Source: Candidatus Falkowbacteria bacterium
Lineage (GTDB): Bacteria; Patescibacteriota; Patescibacteriia; Patescibacteriales; Patescibacteriaceae
Direction of reading: 5' to 3'
Length of the DNA stretch: 64,000 bases
Assembly: GCA_016699775.1 (NCBI GenBank)
Contig: CP065010.1
Coordinates: 620,001 to 684,000 of the forward strand
The notes under the pieces were generated by a model. The model was not told where the DNA came from. It ran no database searches and was given only the letters and a program-made list of their open reading frames with translations. The position numbers and the translations under genes are program-made. Shown here piece after piece: positions 26,642-33,538 of this stretch. Numbering within the stretch: the stretch's first letter is position 1; each line of letters opens with the position of its first letter.

Positions 26642-27241
26642 CTATAATTTTTTTGCATAAATTCCCCAATCATATTGATTAGTATCTTTATACGCTCCAA
26701 CTTTATTTAGACCAAAATTATTAGTATGAAAATCAGCTGAGCGAGAATTTTTAATTGGCCCTTCACAGATTTCTCCTATATATAGCGTATAGCCTTTATC
26801 TTTTGAGAATTTAAATAAATTGTTATTTATAGCGGTTCCTACGCCAGAAATATTTCCTCTTGAAGCTAAGTGTTTTCCGTAAACAACTTTTTCCTTTTCT
26901 AAATCAATTGAAAGATCACCAACTTCTTTTTTCCATTTTGGGTGTTTTTCTAAAAAATGTAAAAAATCATATGATAATGAATAACCAACAATCTCACCAA
27001 TTTTATTTTTAGCGACAAAAATATATGAATTATTAGAATTATTTATGGCCTCAATTATATCTGATTCGGAAATAGGATTAACTAAAAATCCGCTCTCCAT
27101 AAGCTCACCAACATTCTGCTTATCCGACAACAATCTTTCTTTCTGAATTTCTAAAATATCTTGTATATTATTTTCTCCAGCTATTTCAACACTAATATGT
27201 TCCTTTTCAAAATTGTTTTTATCAATAGAATTAAAAATCAT
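26642..27241 (-). CDS. GNAT acetyltransferase overlapping panD
   Basis: A 199-residue GNAT-fold protein. The N-terminus VEIAGENNIQDILEIQKERL is the first strand and helices. IGEIVGYSLSYDFLHF carries the beta4 core. ASRGNISGVGTAINNNLFKF is the acetyl-CoA pyrophosphate-binding loop with RxxxGxG/A-like geometry. Its ATG overlaps the TGA of panD by 4 nt (ATGA), so translation is coupled. In enterobacteria a GNAT-type protein (PanZ/PanM) activates PanD cleavage. Whether this protein plays that role, or acetylates something else, is inference. Confidence 0.8.
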   Translation of the reverse strand: MIFNSIDKNNFEKEHISVEIAGENNIQDILEIQKERLLSDKQNVGELMESGFLVNPISESDIIEAINNSNNSYIFVAKNKIGEIVGYSLSYDFLHFLEKHPKWKKEVGDLSIDLEKEKVVYGKHLASRGNISGVGTAINNNLFKFSKDKGYTLYIGEICEGPIKNSRSADFHTNNFGLNKVGAYKDTNQYDWGIYAKKL

Positions 27242-27579
27242 AAAAATTTAACAAATTTATTTTTTTTATCTACTAATATAACTTTTGCATCCATTTGTTT
27301 GTCAACAAGTTCAAACCCCATAATGATTATCTCTTCTTCTTTTTTAATTAAATATGCGGCGGCTCCATTCATACAGATAACACCCGTGCCCCTTTTTCCC
27401 TCAATTACATAAGTTTCAAGTCTTGCGCCACTCGTATTACTAACTACTAAAACCTTTTCGCCACGCCACAGGCCTACTTTTTCCATTAAATCTTTATCTA
27501 TTGTAATACTACCAATATATGATAAATCAGCCTCGGTTACAATTGCTTTATGAATTTTTGATCTAAGTAGAAACCTCAT
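27238..27579 (-). CDS. panD: Aspartate 1-decarboxylase proenzyme
   Basis: This pyruvoyl enzyme makes beta-alanine from aspartate for pantothenate and CoA synthesis. The start MRFLLRSKIHKAIVTEADL is standard. The self-cleavage site is Gly23-Ser24 in YIGSITID. Residues for catalysis include RLETYVIEGKRGTGVICMNG and AAAYL. The 113-residue length is normal. Other pan genes are not seen in the window, and CPR genomes usually lack CoA synthesis, so its product may serve another use or be scavenged. It ends in TGA overlapped by the GNAT start. Confidence 0.95.
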   Translation of the reverse strand: MRFLLRSKIHKAIVTEADLSYIGSITIDKDLMEKVGLWRGEKVLVVSNTSGARLETYVIEGKRGTGVICMNGAAAYLIKKEEEIIIMGFELVDKQMDAKVILVDKKNKFVKFL

Positions 27580-27601
27580 ATGCGTTTATATTACCATAAA
27601 C

Positions 27602-27643
27602 AAATGAGACAGTACTAAAGAGGCATAGGGAGTGTCTCATTTT
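27602..27643 (-). terminator. Hairpin after the repeat-solenoid gene
   Basis: AATGAGACA and TGTCTCATT form a perfect stem with a 22-nt loop immediately downstream of the stop at 27644. The T-tract beyond is short, so termination may be weak. Confidence 0.5.
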
Positions 27644-28567
27644 CTATACTAATTTTAATTTTTTAACCATCTTCAAAGCTTCAAAAATATAATTAGAATT
27701 CAAACCCTGCAACAGTCCTTTTCTAACTTTTTCTGTTTTGTCTTTATTAACTACTTCTTCTTTCTGTAAAGTATTAATTTTTTCTAATAAAATATTTCTC
27801 ATTTTATCCGCTTTTTCATTTTTTATACCGACTAAGCTGGTTCCTACTATAAAAGAATTCTCATCAATGAATTTATTTCTTAAAGCCCAGGCCTCGGGCG
27901 AATCATCACCAATGTAGCTAATTAATACAGCTAGATCACCATCTTCTCCTTTAGTAAAAAATTCTTGACGCAAGACATCAACTTTTTTTCCTGACAATCC
28001 AATTAGACTATTAGCTACTGACGGCATCATTAATTCTTGATATTTATTTCTCAATTCCCAAGATTTTTCATCATCGACTCCAACTAAACCTTCAAACACA
28101 TTAAACAAAACTTGGTCTTTCAGCTCATCTCTTAATTGCCAAGCTCTTTCGTTTTTTAACCCTGCTAAACTATCGGCCAATCCTTCTTTTACACCTGGTT
28201 TATCTAAATAATTACTTTTTAATTTTTCCCTTATTGCCCAAGCCTCTTCGCTATCATCGCCGGCCAAACCTCGGGCCACGCTTTCTGGCGCAAAGACCAG
28301 CAATTCGTTTCTAAGCTGATAAGCCTTATTTGTTCTTATCCCGGCTAAACCCTGAACTACTCCTCTTTTGCCATCACCATTTTGATCATGAGACAGAAGA
28401 TATTCCCTAACTTCCCAAGCCTCTGTCGTATCCAGGCCAGCCAAACAAGCACCAACATAAAAAGGTTCAATATCTTTAAAATTATTATAAACTTTATAAA
28501 TATCAATTTTTTCTTTCATAGCTGCGGGAATTTCAATTTCATTATCTGTTTGTTCAAAATTTTTCAT
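27644..28567 (-). CDS. Alpha-solenoid protein with repeats of AWxLR type
   Basis: The likely start is ATG 28567 (MKNFEQTDNEIEIPAAMKEK). The longer frame adds 31 hydrophobic and unusual residues. Residues 40-270 are at least seven repeats of 28-34 residues around the core L.G..S.EAW.LR..L (for example LAGLDTTEAWEVREYLL, LAGDDSEEAWAIREKL, LAGLKNERAWQLRDEL and VGVDDEKSWELRNKYQ). It resembles HEAT/Armadillo-like solenoids used for protein binding. The family is unknown and no membrane segment or signal is present in the shorter form. Confidence 0.7.
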   Translation of the reverse strand: MKNFEQTDNEIEIPAAMKEKIDIYKVYNNFKDIEPFYVGACLAGLDTTEAWEVREYLLSHDQNGDGKRGVVQGLAGIRTNKAYQLRNELLVFAPESVARGLAGDDSEEAWAIREKLKSNYLDKPGVKEGLADSLAGLKNERAWQLRDELKDQVLFNVFEGLVGVDDEKSWELRNKYQELMMPSVANSLIGLSGKKVDVLRQEFFTKGEDGDLAVLISYIGDDSPEAWALRNKFIDENSFIVGTSLVGIKNEKADKMRNILLEKINTLQKEEVVNKDKTEKVRKGLLQGLNSNYIFEALKMVKKLKLV

Positions 28568-28873
28568 ATTTCTAATAATGCTTATGATAAACCAAATATA
28601 GCAAAAATAACCTAGAAAATAGACATACTTTATCTCCTTCTTATCTACTCGGGTCACCACTCACTCGTAGCTACTCGGGTTGCTCCGATACTTAGTTGTC
28701 TTGGCGGTGGCGATTTCCGCAACTTTGAACCAGCAAATCGCTTAAGCTTTATTAGACTTGATAAAGTTATACGAAATTTGCGACTAATATACAAAGAAAA
28801 TCCTGCTTATTTTGATATTCCACAATTCACACAAAAAATTTACTAATTTACCGCTATAATCCGCTACAATCTG
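28568..28873. other. Intergenic stretch with a gene remnant
   Basis: Between two minus-strand genes. It holds a tandem CTACTCGGGT unit (near 28647 and 28673) and a plus-strand coding-like tail, described separately at 28675-28846. No intact gene is seen. Confidence 0.4.
28675..28846 (+). pseudogene. Degenerate coding remnant, unknown protein C-terminus
   Basis: One plus-strand frame ends at TAA 28844-28846 and reads LGGGDFRNFEPANRLSLIRL then DKVIRNLRLIYKENPAYFDI. Composition looks like real protein, not random AT-rich DNA. No start codon or longer frame is visible upstream, so it is the tail of a deleted gene. I cannot name the family. Confidence 0.45.
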
Positions 28874-29536
28874 CTATATGTTTTGTGGCGGAAAAACTAG
28901 CGATATCATTCTCTGAGCCAGTCCAATTCTTTCTTGGGAGGAAACTTTATCCTTATAAAAATCAAAAAGTAAAGAGTAAAATTCAGGGCTGAGCTCTTTA
29001 ATTTTTGCCATTCGCTGTTTTGGTGCCGGAGTCCACAATTGTCTCAAATCAAAGAATAGTTCAGTCAACGAATAAACAGTTTTAAATAAGACTAAATTTG
29101 CTGTAGCCGAATCTTTATCAGTAAGCTTTGCCACCGATCCAATTTCATCTTCTGAGCTAAATTTATATTGTCTAACTTGATAGGGATCATTTACCTTTTT
29201 CCCTTGTTTAATGATTTCTGACGCTTTTATCTTTAACCTCTCAATGATTCCGTCTTTGTCATATAAAATCCTTGCTACTTCCCATAGGCCGTAGCAATCA
29301 TCCTTATGGCTTTCCCAAAAATCAGCGACCGATTTTTCTGTGGTGTAAATAATTTCAAATGCTTGCTTATCTTTATATTCGACAGTGCGTCTATATCCTT
29401 CGGTCAAAATGACAACTAAATCGACATCGCTATCTGGCCGATTATTTCCTCTTGCCCAAGAACCAAAAAGAATAACACCCAACACGTCTGATCGTTGTTT
29501 TAATTCTTCAAGAAATTGTTTGGTCTCGTTATTCAT
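28874..29536 (-). CDS. MNT-type nucleotidyltransferase domain protein (with C-terminal helical part)
   Basis: A 220-residue protein. The N-terminus carries the minimal nucleotidyltransferase motif GSWARGNNRPDSDVDLVVIL, which binds metal and nucleotide. The C-terminal ~110 residues are helical (VLFKTVYSLTELFFDLRQLW), resembling a HEPN-like partner domain, but the catalytic HEPN Rx4-6H is not evident. Fused or paired MNT-HEPN modules act as toxin-antitoxin or aminoglycoside-type transferases. The single-protein form here could be either. It stands alone next to tRNA-Ser. Confidence 0.8.
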   Translation of the reverse strand: MNNETKQFLEELKQRSDVLGVILFGSWARGNNRPDSDVDLVVILTEGYRRTVEYKDKQAFEIIYTTEKSVADFWESHKDDCYGLWEVARILYDKDGIIERLKIKASEIIKQGKKVNDPYQVRQYKFSSEDEIGSVAKLTDKDSATANLVLFKTVYSLTELFFDLRQLWTPAPKQRMAKIKELSPEFYSLLFDFYKDKVSSQERIGLAQRMISLVFPPQNI

Positions 29537-29638
29537 AAAGTTCGAATCCCTTCAATGTAAACCTATTTTACCAAATTTCGTTTTAGAAAAGTAGTGTAAA
29601 ATAAGGATTTTTAAGTGCTCATTTTTCAAAACTACTGG

Positions 29639-29725
29639 CGGAGAGAGAGGGATTCGAACCCTCGAGCCGCTTTCACGACTGACAGTTTTCAAGACTGTTC
29701 CATTCAACCACTCTGGCATCTCTCC
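29639..29725 (-). tRNA. tRNA-Ser (anticodon TGA)
   Basis: Long variable-arm cloverleaf on the minus strand. The acceptor GGAGAGA pairs with TCTCTCC with discriminator G, the anticodon loop is CTTGAAA in stem ACAGT/ACTGT, and the T arm is GGGTTCGAATCCC. Anticodon UGA reads UCA. Confidence 0.95.
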
Positions 29726-29817
29726 AATTTAATAATCATTATTATCTTTCACTATACACTAATTCGCACTTTTCTTGACGATATTTTAAAAGAGATATAT
29801 AGTAATACTACTAGGAC

Positions 29818-29866
29818 TTCGGTCTCCGAGACCCCGTATTTCTTTCTGAAATGCGGGGATCGATTT
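29818..29866. repeat. Double hairpin between tRNA-Ser(TGA) and the MazF-like gene
   Basis: GGTCT-CCG-AGACC is followed by CCCCGTATTTC paired with GAAATGCGGGG. On the plus strand a T-run follows. The GCGGGGATCG end recalls the REP-like family, so it may be a diverged relative. It could also terminate transcription of the MazF-like gene. Confidence 0.5.
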
Positions 29867-29868
29867 TT

Positions 29869-30267
29869 TTATAAAAGATTTTTTATAGATTCTTTTACTT
29901 TATTAAACTCTAATTCTGATAATTTACTAATTTTTCTCAATAACCGCTTACTACTAATAAGTCGCAATTGGGATAAATTAAAATAATATACTATATCACG
30001 ATTTATCAAACTTAAATAATACTCTCTGTCCTTATATTGATTAGTTAGGGGTACAATCCAAAGAGTAGATTTATTAAATTTTTTTAAAACCAATACTGGT
30101 CTCTCGAAATTGCCATGTTTTCCATTTTGTTCAGAGCCAATATTAATTCCTAAACTCACCCACCAGATCTCTCTTTCCTGAAAAAACACGGTGTTGTCAT
30201 CTGGTTTATTATGAATTTTTAACTTCAATTTTGTCCAATTAAAAAGTGTTGCCCAATATTCCTCCAT
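29869..30267 (-). CDS. PemK/MazF-like endoribonuclease toxin
   Basis: A 132-residue protein. The core EREIWWVSLGINIGSEQNG then FERPVLVLKKFNKSTLWIVP is the MazF/PemK fold, which cuts mRNA at specific short sites. An N-terminal helix of about 30 residues (MEEYWATLFNWTKLKLKIHN) precedes it, a form I have seen described for CPR relatives. No antitoxin gene lies next to it. It sits alone between two tRNA-Ser genes, so either the antitoxin is elsewhere or regulation differs. Confidence 0.82.
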   Translation of the reverse strand: MEEYWATLFNWTKLKLKIHNKPDDNTVFFQEREIWWVSLGINIGSEQNGKHGNFERPVLVLKKFNKSTLWIVPLTNQYKDREYYLSLINRDIVYYFNLSQLRLISSKRLLRKISKLSELEFNKVKESIKNLL

Positions 30268-30428
30268 ATATTTGAAAATATATCAGGAGGGATTATTTAA
30301 ATAAATATTATATCAAATATAAATTAGTTACAATATTTATCCAAATCGACAGAACGAACCCAGGGTTCTCATCCTTTACTTTCAGTCATTTATTATTTCT
30401 CGAGCTTACGCTCGAAAAATCATAAATG

Positions 30429-30515
30429 CGGAGAGAGAGGGATTCGAACCCTCGAGACTCGTTAAAGTCTAACACCTTAGCAGGGTGCCCCTTTCAGCCA
30501 CTCAGGCATCTCTCC
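30429..30515 (-). tRNA. tRNA-Ser (anticodon GCT)
   Basis: Acceptor GGAGAGA pairs with TCTCTCC, the D arm is TGCCTGAGTGGCTGAAAGG, the anticodon loop CTGCTAA sits in stem CACC/GGTG, the variable arm is long, and the T arm is GGGTTCGAATCCC. Anticodon GCU reads AGC and, by wobble, AGU. Confidence 0.95.
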
Positions 30516-30576
30516 AGACTTCACAAAATATCCAAAAAATATATAAAACGCGGGACAGTATTTTCCGCGTCTTTAC

Positions 30577-30604
30577 TTGGTTTTTGGACAACCTGTGCTA
30601 TAAT
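30577..30604 (+). promoter_or_regulatory. Promoter of the 30639 gene
   Basis: TTGGTT (-35), a 16-bp spacer and TATAAT (-10, 30599-30604) with an upstream TGC that may act as extended -10. The ATG follows 35 nt after the -10. Confidence 0.6.
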
Positions 30605-30638
30605 AAAGATACAAGAAAGAGACTAAACTGTCAATAAT

Positions 30639-31169
30639 ATGGCTGAATCTATCAACAATCAAGAAGCTAAAAATCAAGGAGAAGAAATTGGCCACCTCGG
30701 CATTGAACTCGCCACCTGGGAAACACCAGAATATCACACTCATGACCGCCCTACCTGGTGGTATATTGTCTATGCCATAGTTGCCATTGGATTGATTGTG
30801 TATGCACTATCTACCAATAATTTCCTCTTTGCTATAATTCTCGTCATTGGAAGTTTCACGTTAATTATCAATGATGCCCGAACTCCACAAACAGTTCTTA
30901 TTAGTCTAACAACGGAAGGAATTATTGTTGGTAATCGCTTTTATGACTATGATGAAATAAAAAATTTCTCAATTGTCTATAAGCCAGCTCGTGATCTTAA
31001 ACAACTGTATTTTGATTTTAAATCTTTTACCAAACATCGACTATCAATCGCCCTTCACGACACTAACCCCTTGTTTCTTCGCGAACATTTAATCAAATAT
31101 CTACCAGAGGACCTTGAACGAACAGATGAACCAACCTCAGAAATTATTGCCCGTTTGTTAAAACTATAA
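30639..31169 (+). CDS. Membrane protein, unknown (176 aa)
   Basis: After a polar N-terminus with TWETPEYHTHDRPTWW, one or two membrane helices follow (WYIVYAIVAIGLIVYALSTN then FAIILVIGSFTLIINDARTP). Then comes a cytoplasmic domain that looks like a PH-like beta domain (VLISLTTEGIIVGNRFYDYD, then IKNFSIVYKPARDLKQLYF). This layout is common in CPR membrane proteins. Function is unknown. Confidence 0.75.
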   Translation: MAESINNQEAKNQGEEIGHLGIELATWETPEYHTHDRPTWWYIVYAIVAIGLIVYALSTNNFLFAIILVIGSFTLIINDARTPQTVLISLTTEGIIVGNRFYDYDEIKNFSIVYKPARDLKQLYFDFKSFTKHRLSIALHDTNPLFLREHLIKYLPEDLERTDEPTSEIIARLLKL

Positions 31170-31182
31170 TTTATATATTCGG

Positions 31183-31213
31183 AAAAACGGCTGAACATGT
31201 TAGTCGTTTTTTT
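31183..31213 (+). terminator. Rho-independent terminator
   Basis: AAAAACGGCT and AGTCGTTTTTTT form a stem and T-run directly after the gene ending at 31169, overlapping the region before the MutY-like start. Confidence 0.7.
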
Positions 31214-31226
31214 CATATTAAAAACC

Positions 31227-32048
31227 ATGCCTTCAGTTAAAGCTTTTCAAAAAATTATTAAGGATTATTATAATAAACAAGGGCGAATTTTTCCTTGGCG
31301 AGAAACACGCAATCCATACAAAATTCTGGTCTCAGAAATAATGCTTCAGCAAACTCAAGCTCCTCGGGTTGTTGAAAAATATAGATCGTTTATAAAACGC
31401 TTTCCTTCAGTTGCAAATTTAGCCTCCGCCAAAACAATTGATGTACTACAAGAATGGCAAGGCTTAGGCTATAACCGTCGCGGCTTAGCTTTAAAAAAAG
31501 CTGCCGAAATAATTATGAAAGAATACAATGGCAAAGTTCCTAATTCTTTAGAAAGCCTCCTTTCACTTCCTGGCGTTGGCCCAGCCACCGCAGGCGATAT
31601 TCTGGCTTTTGCCTGGAATCAACCAAGTATAGTTATTGAAACAAATATTCGGTCAGTTTTTATTCATTTCTTTTTTAAAGATACAACAAATATTGCTGAC
31701 TCAGAAATTCTACCATTAATCCAAAAAACCTTGGATAGAAAAAATCCCCGCGAATGGTATTTTGCTTTAATGGACTATGGAGCCTTTCTAAAAAAGAATC
31801 ATCTAAATCCAAGTCGTCGTAGTAAACAATATAGTCCTCAATCCCCTTTTTCTGGATCTAACCGTGAACTTCGCTCAAAAATCCTACGCTATATTATTGC
31901 CTATTCAAAACAGCCTCTAGAAAATATTGTTGAAAGTCTTCAGGCTGACAAAGAAAGCATTGAAAAGAATCTAAGAGCTCTGGTCAAAGAAGGGCTCCTT
32001 CTGAAGCAAATGTATAGAAAAAAAGAGTATTTCAGTATCCCCTCTTAA
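31227..32048 (+). CDS. mutY: MutY-like A/G-specific DNA glycosylase without FeS cluster
   Basis: The start at 31227 (MPSVKAFQKIIKDYYNKQGR) suits the family; the longer frame adds 10 hydrophobic residues. It has an HhH-GPD fold: FPWRETRNPYKILVSEIMLQ then QTQ holds the catalytic Glu, and LPGVGPATAGDIL is the helix-hairpin-helix. In MutY the catalytic Asp lies in LDGNVKRV. Here the matching site is IETNIRSV, with Glu. The four cysteines that hold the 4Fe-4S cluster after the LMDYG motif are absent. A C-terminal winged-helix-like region follows. It should repair 8-oxoG:A mismatches, but the Asp-to-Glu change makes this uncertain. Confidence 0.85.
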   Translation: MPSVKAFQKIIKDYYNKQGRIFPWRETRNPYKILVSEIMLQQTQAPRVVEKYRSFIKRFPSVANLASAKTIDVLQEWQGLGYNRRGLALKKAAEIIMKEYNGKVPNSLESLLSLPGVGPATAGDILAFAWNQPSIVIETNIRSVFIHFFFKDTTNIADSEILPLIQKTLDRKNPREWYFALMDYGAFLKKNHLNPSRRSKQYSPQSPFSGSNRELRSKILRYIIAYSKQPLENIVESLQADKESIEKNLRALVKEGLLLKQMYRKKEYFSIPS

Positions 32049-32051
32049 ATC

Positions 32052-32798
32052 CTAGCCTTTAGCAACCACTAACCCCCAAACTTCCAACGCCCCGGCTTTC
32101 TTAAGAGCTTTGGCTGCTTCGTGTAAGGTCGCACCAGTAGTGACGACATCATCTACCAAAATAACCAATGAAGGCGGAGTAGTAGTTGTCTGAAACGAAT
32201 CAATGAGATTATGAAGTCGCTCAGAGCTGTTAAGCTTTGCTTGCGCCGGACGATGTTCGCGTTGCAATATATCATTTCTAAATTTAAGATTACAGTACTC
32301 TGCAACCTGCATTGCCAGCAACTGAGCTTGATTGAATTCCCGCCACCGCTCTCGACGCTGACTTAATGGAACACCTAGTACAACCGCTGAGAAAAAGTCA
32401 TGCTCAATGGCATAGCCAAGATGAGACTGTTGTATAAAAACTTCCAGTTTCTTATTTAATATATTTGATAAATCATAAGCCAAACTTTTCACAAACCGAT
32501 ATTTATACATTCGTATTAATGAACCAATAACTTCATCTTCATAATCAGCAGCAATTATAATTCCATCAAAAGCATAGCGTGGCTGACAATCCTGGCATAT
32601 ACCACTTGAAACATTAATTTTTGAACAACCGAAACAAATTAAAGGATACGTAAATAATGTTTTAACTTGGCAAGACTGACAGAAGTATTCTCCTTCATGT
32701 TTACATATCAAACATTCTTTTGGAAATAGGCAATCCAAAAACCACTGGAAAAGATTAAACTTTCCAGTGGAGGTATTTTCTATGTTCCCTCCAGACAT
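32052..32798 (-). CDS. comF: ComF family phosphoribosyltransferase-like protein
   Basis: A 248-residue protein with the family's N-terminal zinc ribbon (CLICKHEGEYFCQSC and CFGCSKINVSSGICQDC). The PRTase signature near the C-terminus is VILVDDVVTTGATLHEAAKA. ComF proteins are needed for DNA uptake in competent bacteria. Here the gene lies just downstream of the T4SS-like operon, which makes a role in DNA import plausible. It is convergent with the mutY-like gene and almost touches it (3-nt gap). Confidence 0.92.
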   Translation of the reverse strand: MSGGNIENTSTGKFNLFQWFLDCLFPKECLICKHEGEYFCQSCQVKTLFTYPLICFGCSKINVSSGICQDCQPRYAFDGIIIAADYEDEVIGSLIRMYKYRFVKSLAYDLSNILNKKLEVFIQQSHLGYAIEHDFFSAVVLGVPLSQRRERWREFNQAQLLAMQVAEYCNLKFRNDILQREHRPAQAKLNSSERLHNLIDSFQTTTTPPSLVILVDDVVTTGATLHEAAKALKKAGALEVWGLVVAKG

Positions 32799-32805
32799 AG
32801 TAATT

Positions 32806-32925
32806 AGTTATAAGGTTAGAATGTTAAAAGGTTATAAAGTTAAAAAGTTATAATGTTATAAAGTTATAAAGAATAATCTGAATTTACTTTATAACATTAT
32901 AAACCTTATAAACTTTTAACTAAAT
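32806..32925. repeat. AT-rich GTTATAAAG-like array forming a hairpin
   Basis: Repeated words GTTATAAAG, AAAGTTATAA and TTATAATG lie in both orientations. TTATAATGTTATAAAGT and ACTTTATAACATTATAA form a 17-bp stem around an 18-base centre. On the minus strand a T-run follows, so it may also terminate the T4SS-like operon before comF. Confidence 0.55.
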
Positions 32926-32929
32926 AAAG

Positions 32930-33502
32930 TTATTTCTCCCAAGCAACTGTATCAACCTTCCATTCGTTATCAAGTTTTTTCATTGTTAATAAAAGATTCT
33001 GATTATAAGTTTTAACTTCACCGCTTGCATTTTCTTCTTGACGCTTTGTGGAAACAGTGATGACTGCAGTCCCAGCCTCAGCATCATATGAAGTAAATGT
33101 CGGCACAATCGCCTTTGTTGTGACACCAGAATAATCTAACGTGGTTACTGGTTTTGCTTGTTCTGAAATAACAAATTGTTTGGTGGCAGCTTGCAATTCA
33201 GGAGTCATAAACAACTCCAAATCACTTAAATTGCTAAAATCAGATTGTGACGACGAAGAACCATATCTTTCCGTGAATGAAATTGCCAACTTCGTTGCTT
33301 GATCTTTGAGTTGAGTTGTAGCATCTCGAGGTGGAACCTCTAATGGGGTTGTGTCTTTTATAACCGCTGGAGCCTCTTGATTTACTTGATTGTCATCACC
33401 CGGTGTATCGGATTTATTAAAATCATAAATAAAAATAAAATAGATAATTAGGGCAATTACCAATAATCCACTGACAATAAGGGCAATTAATTTTTTACTC
33501 AT
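32930..33502 (-). CDS. Membrane-anchored protein, VirB8-like candidate
   Basis: A 190-residue protein with a single N-terminal anchor (LIALIVSGLLVIALIIYFIF), a Pro/Asp-rich linker and a C-terminal domain of about 120 residues. The domain has a helix, LKDQATKLAISFTERYG, and beta-strands ending NQNLLLTMKKLDNEWKVDTV. That layout matches VirB8/NTF2-like proteins of T4SS inner-membrane complexes. This is inference from topology and from position directly after virB4. TATAAT ends about 12 nt before the ATG, so a very short leader is possible. Confidence 0.6.
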   Translation of the reverse strand: MSKKLIALIVSGLLVIALIIYFIFIYDFNKSDTPGDDNQVNQEAPAVIKDTTPLEVPPRDATTQLKDQATKLAISFTERYGSSSSQSDFSNLSDLELFMTPELQAATKQFVISEQAKPVTTLDYSGVTTKAIVPTFTSYDAEAGTAVITVSTKRQEENASGEVKTYNQNLLLTMKKLDNEWKVDTVAWEK

Positions 33503-33538
33503 ATAGATATTGTATTATATTCAAGAAAATTTGTCTTG

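Noticed and set aside
29615..29986. Plus-strand frame across tRNA-Ser
   Set aside because: Its first third is the tRNA-Ser(TGA) gene read as protein (RRERDSNPRAAF). A similar artefact occurs at 30426-30626.
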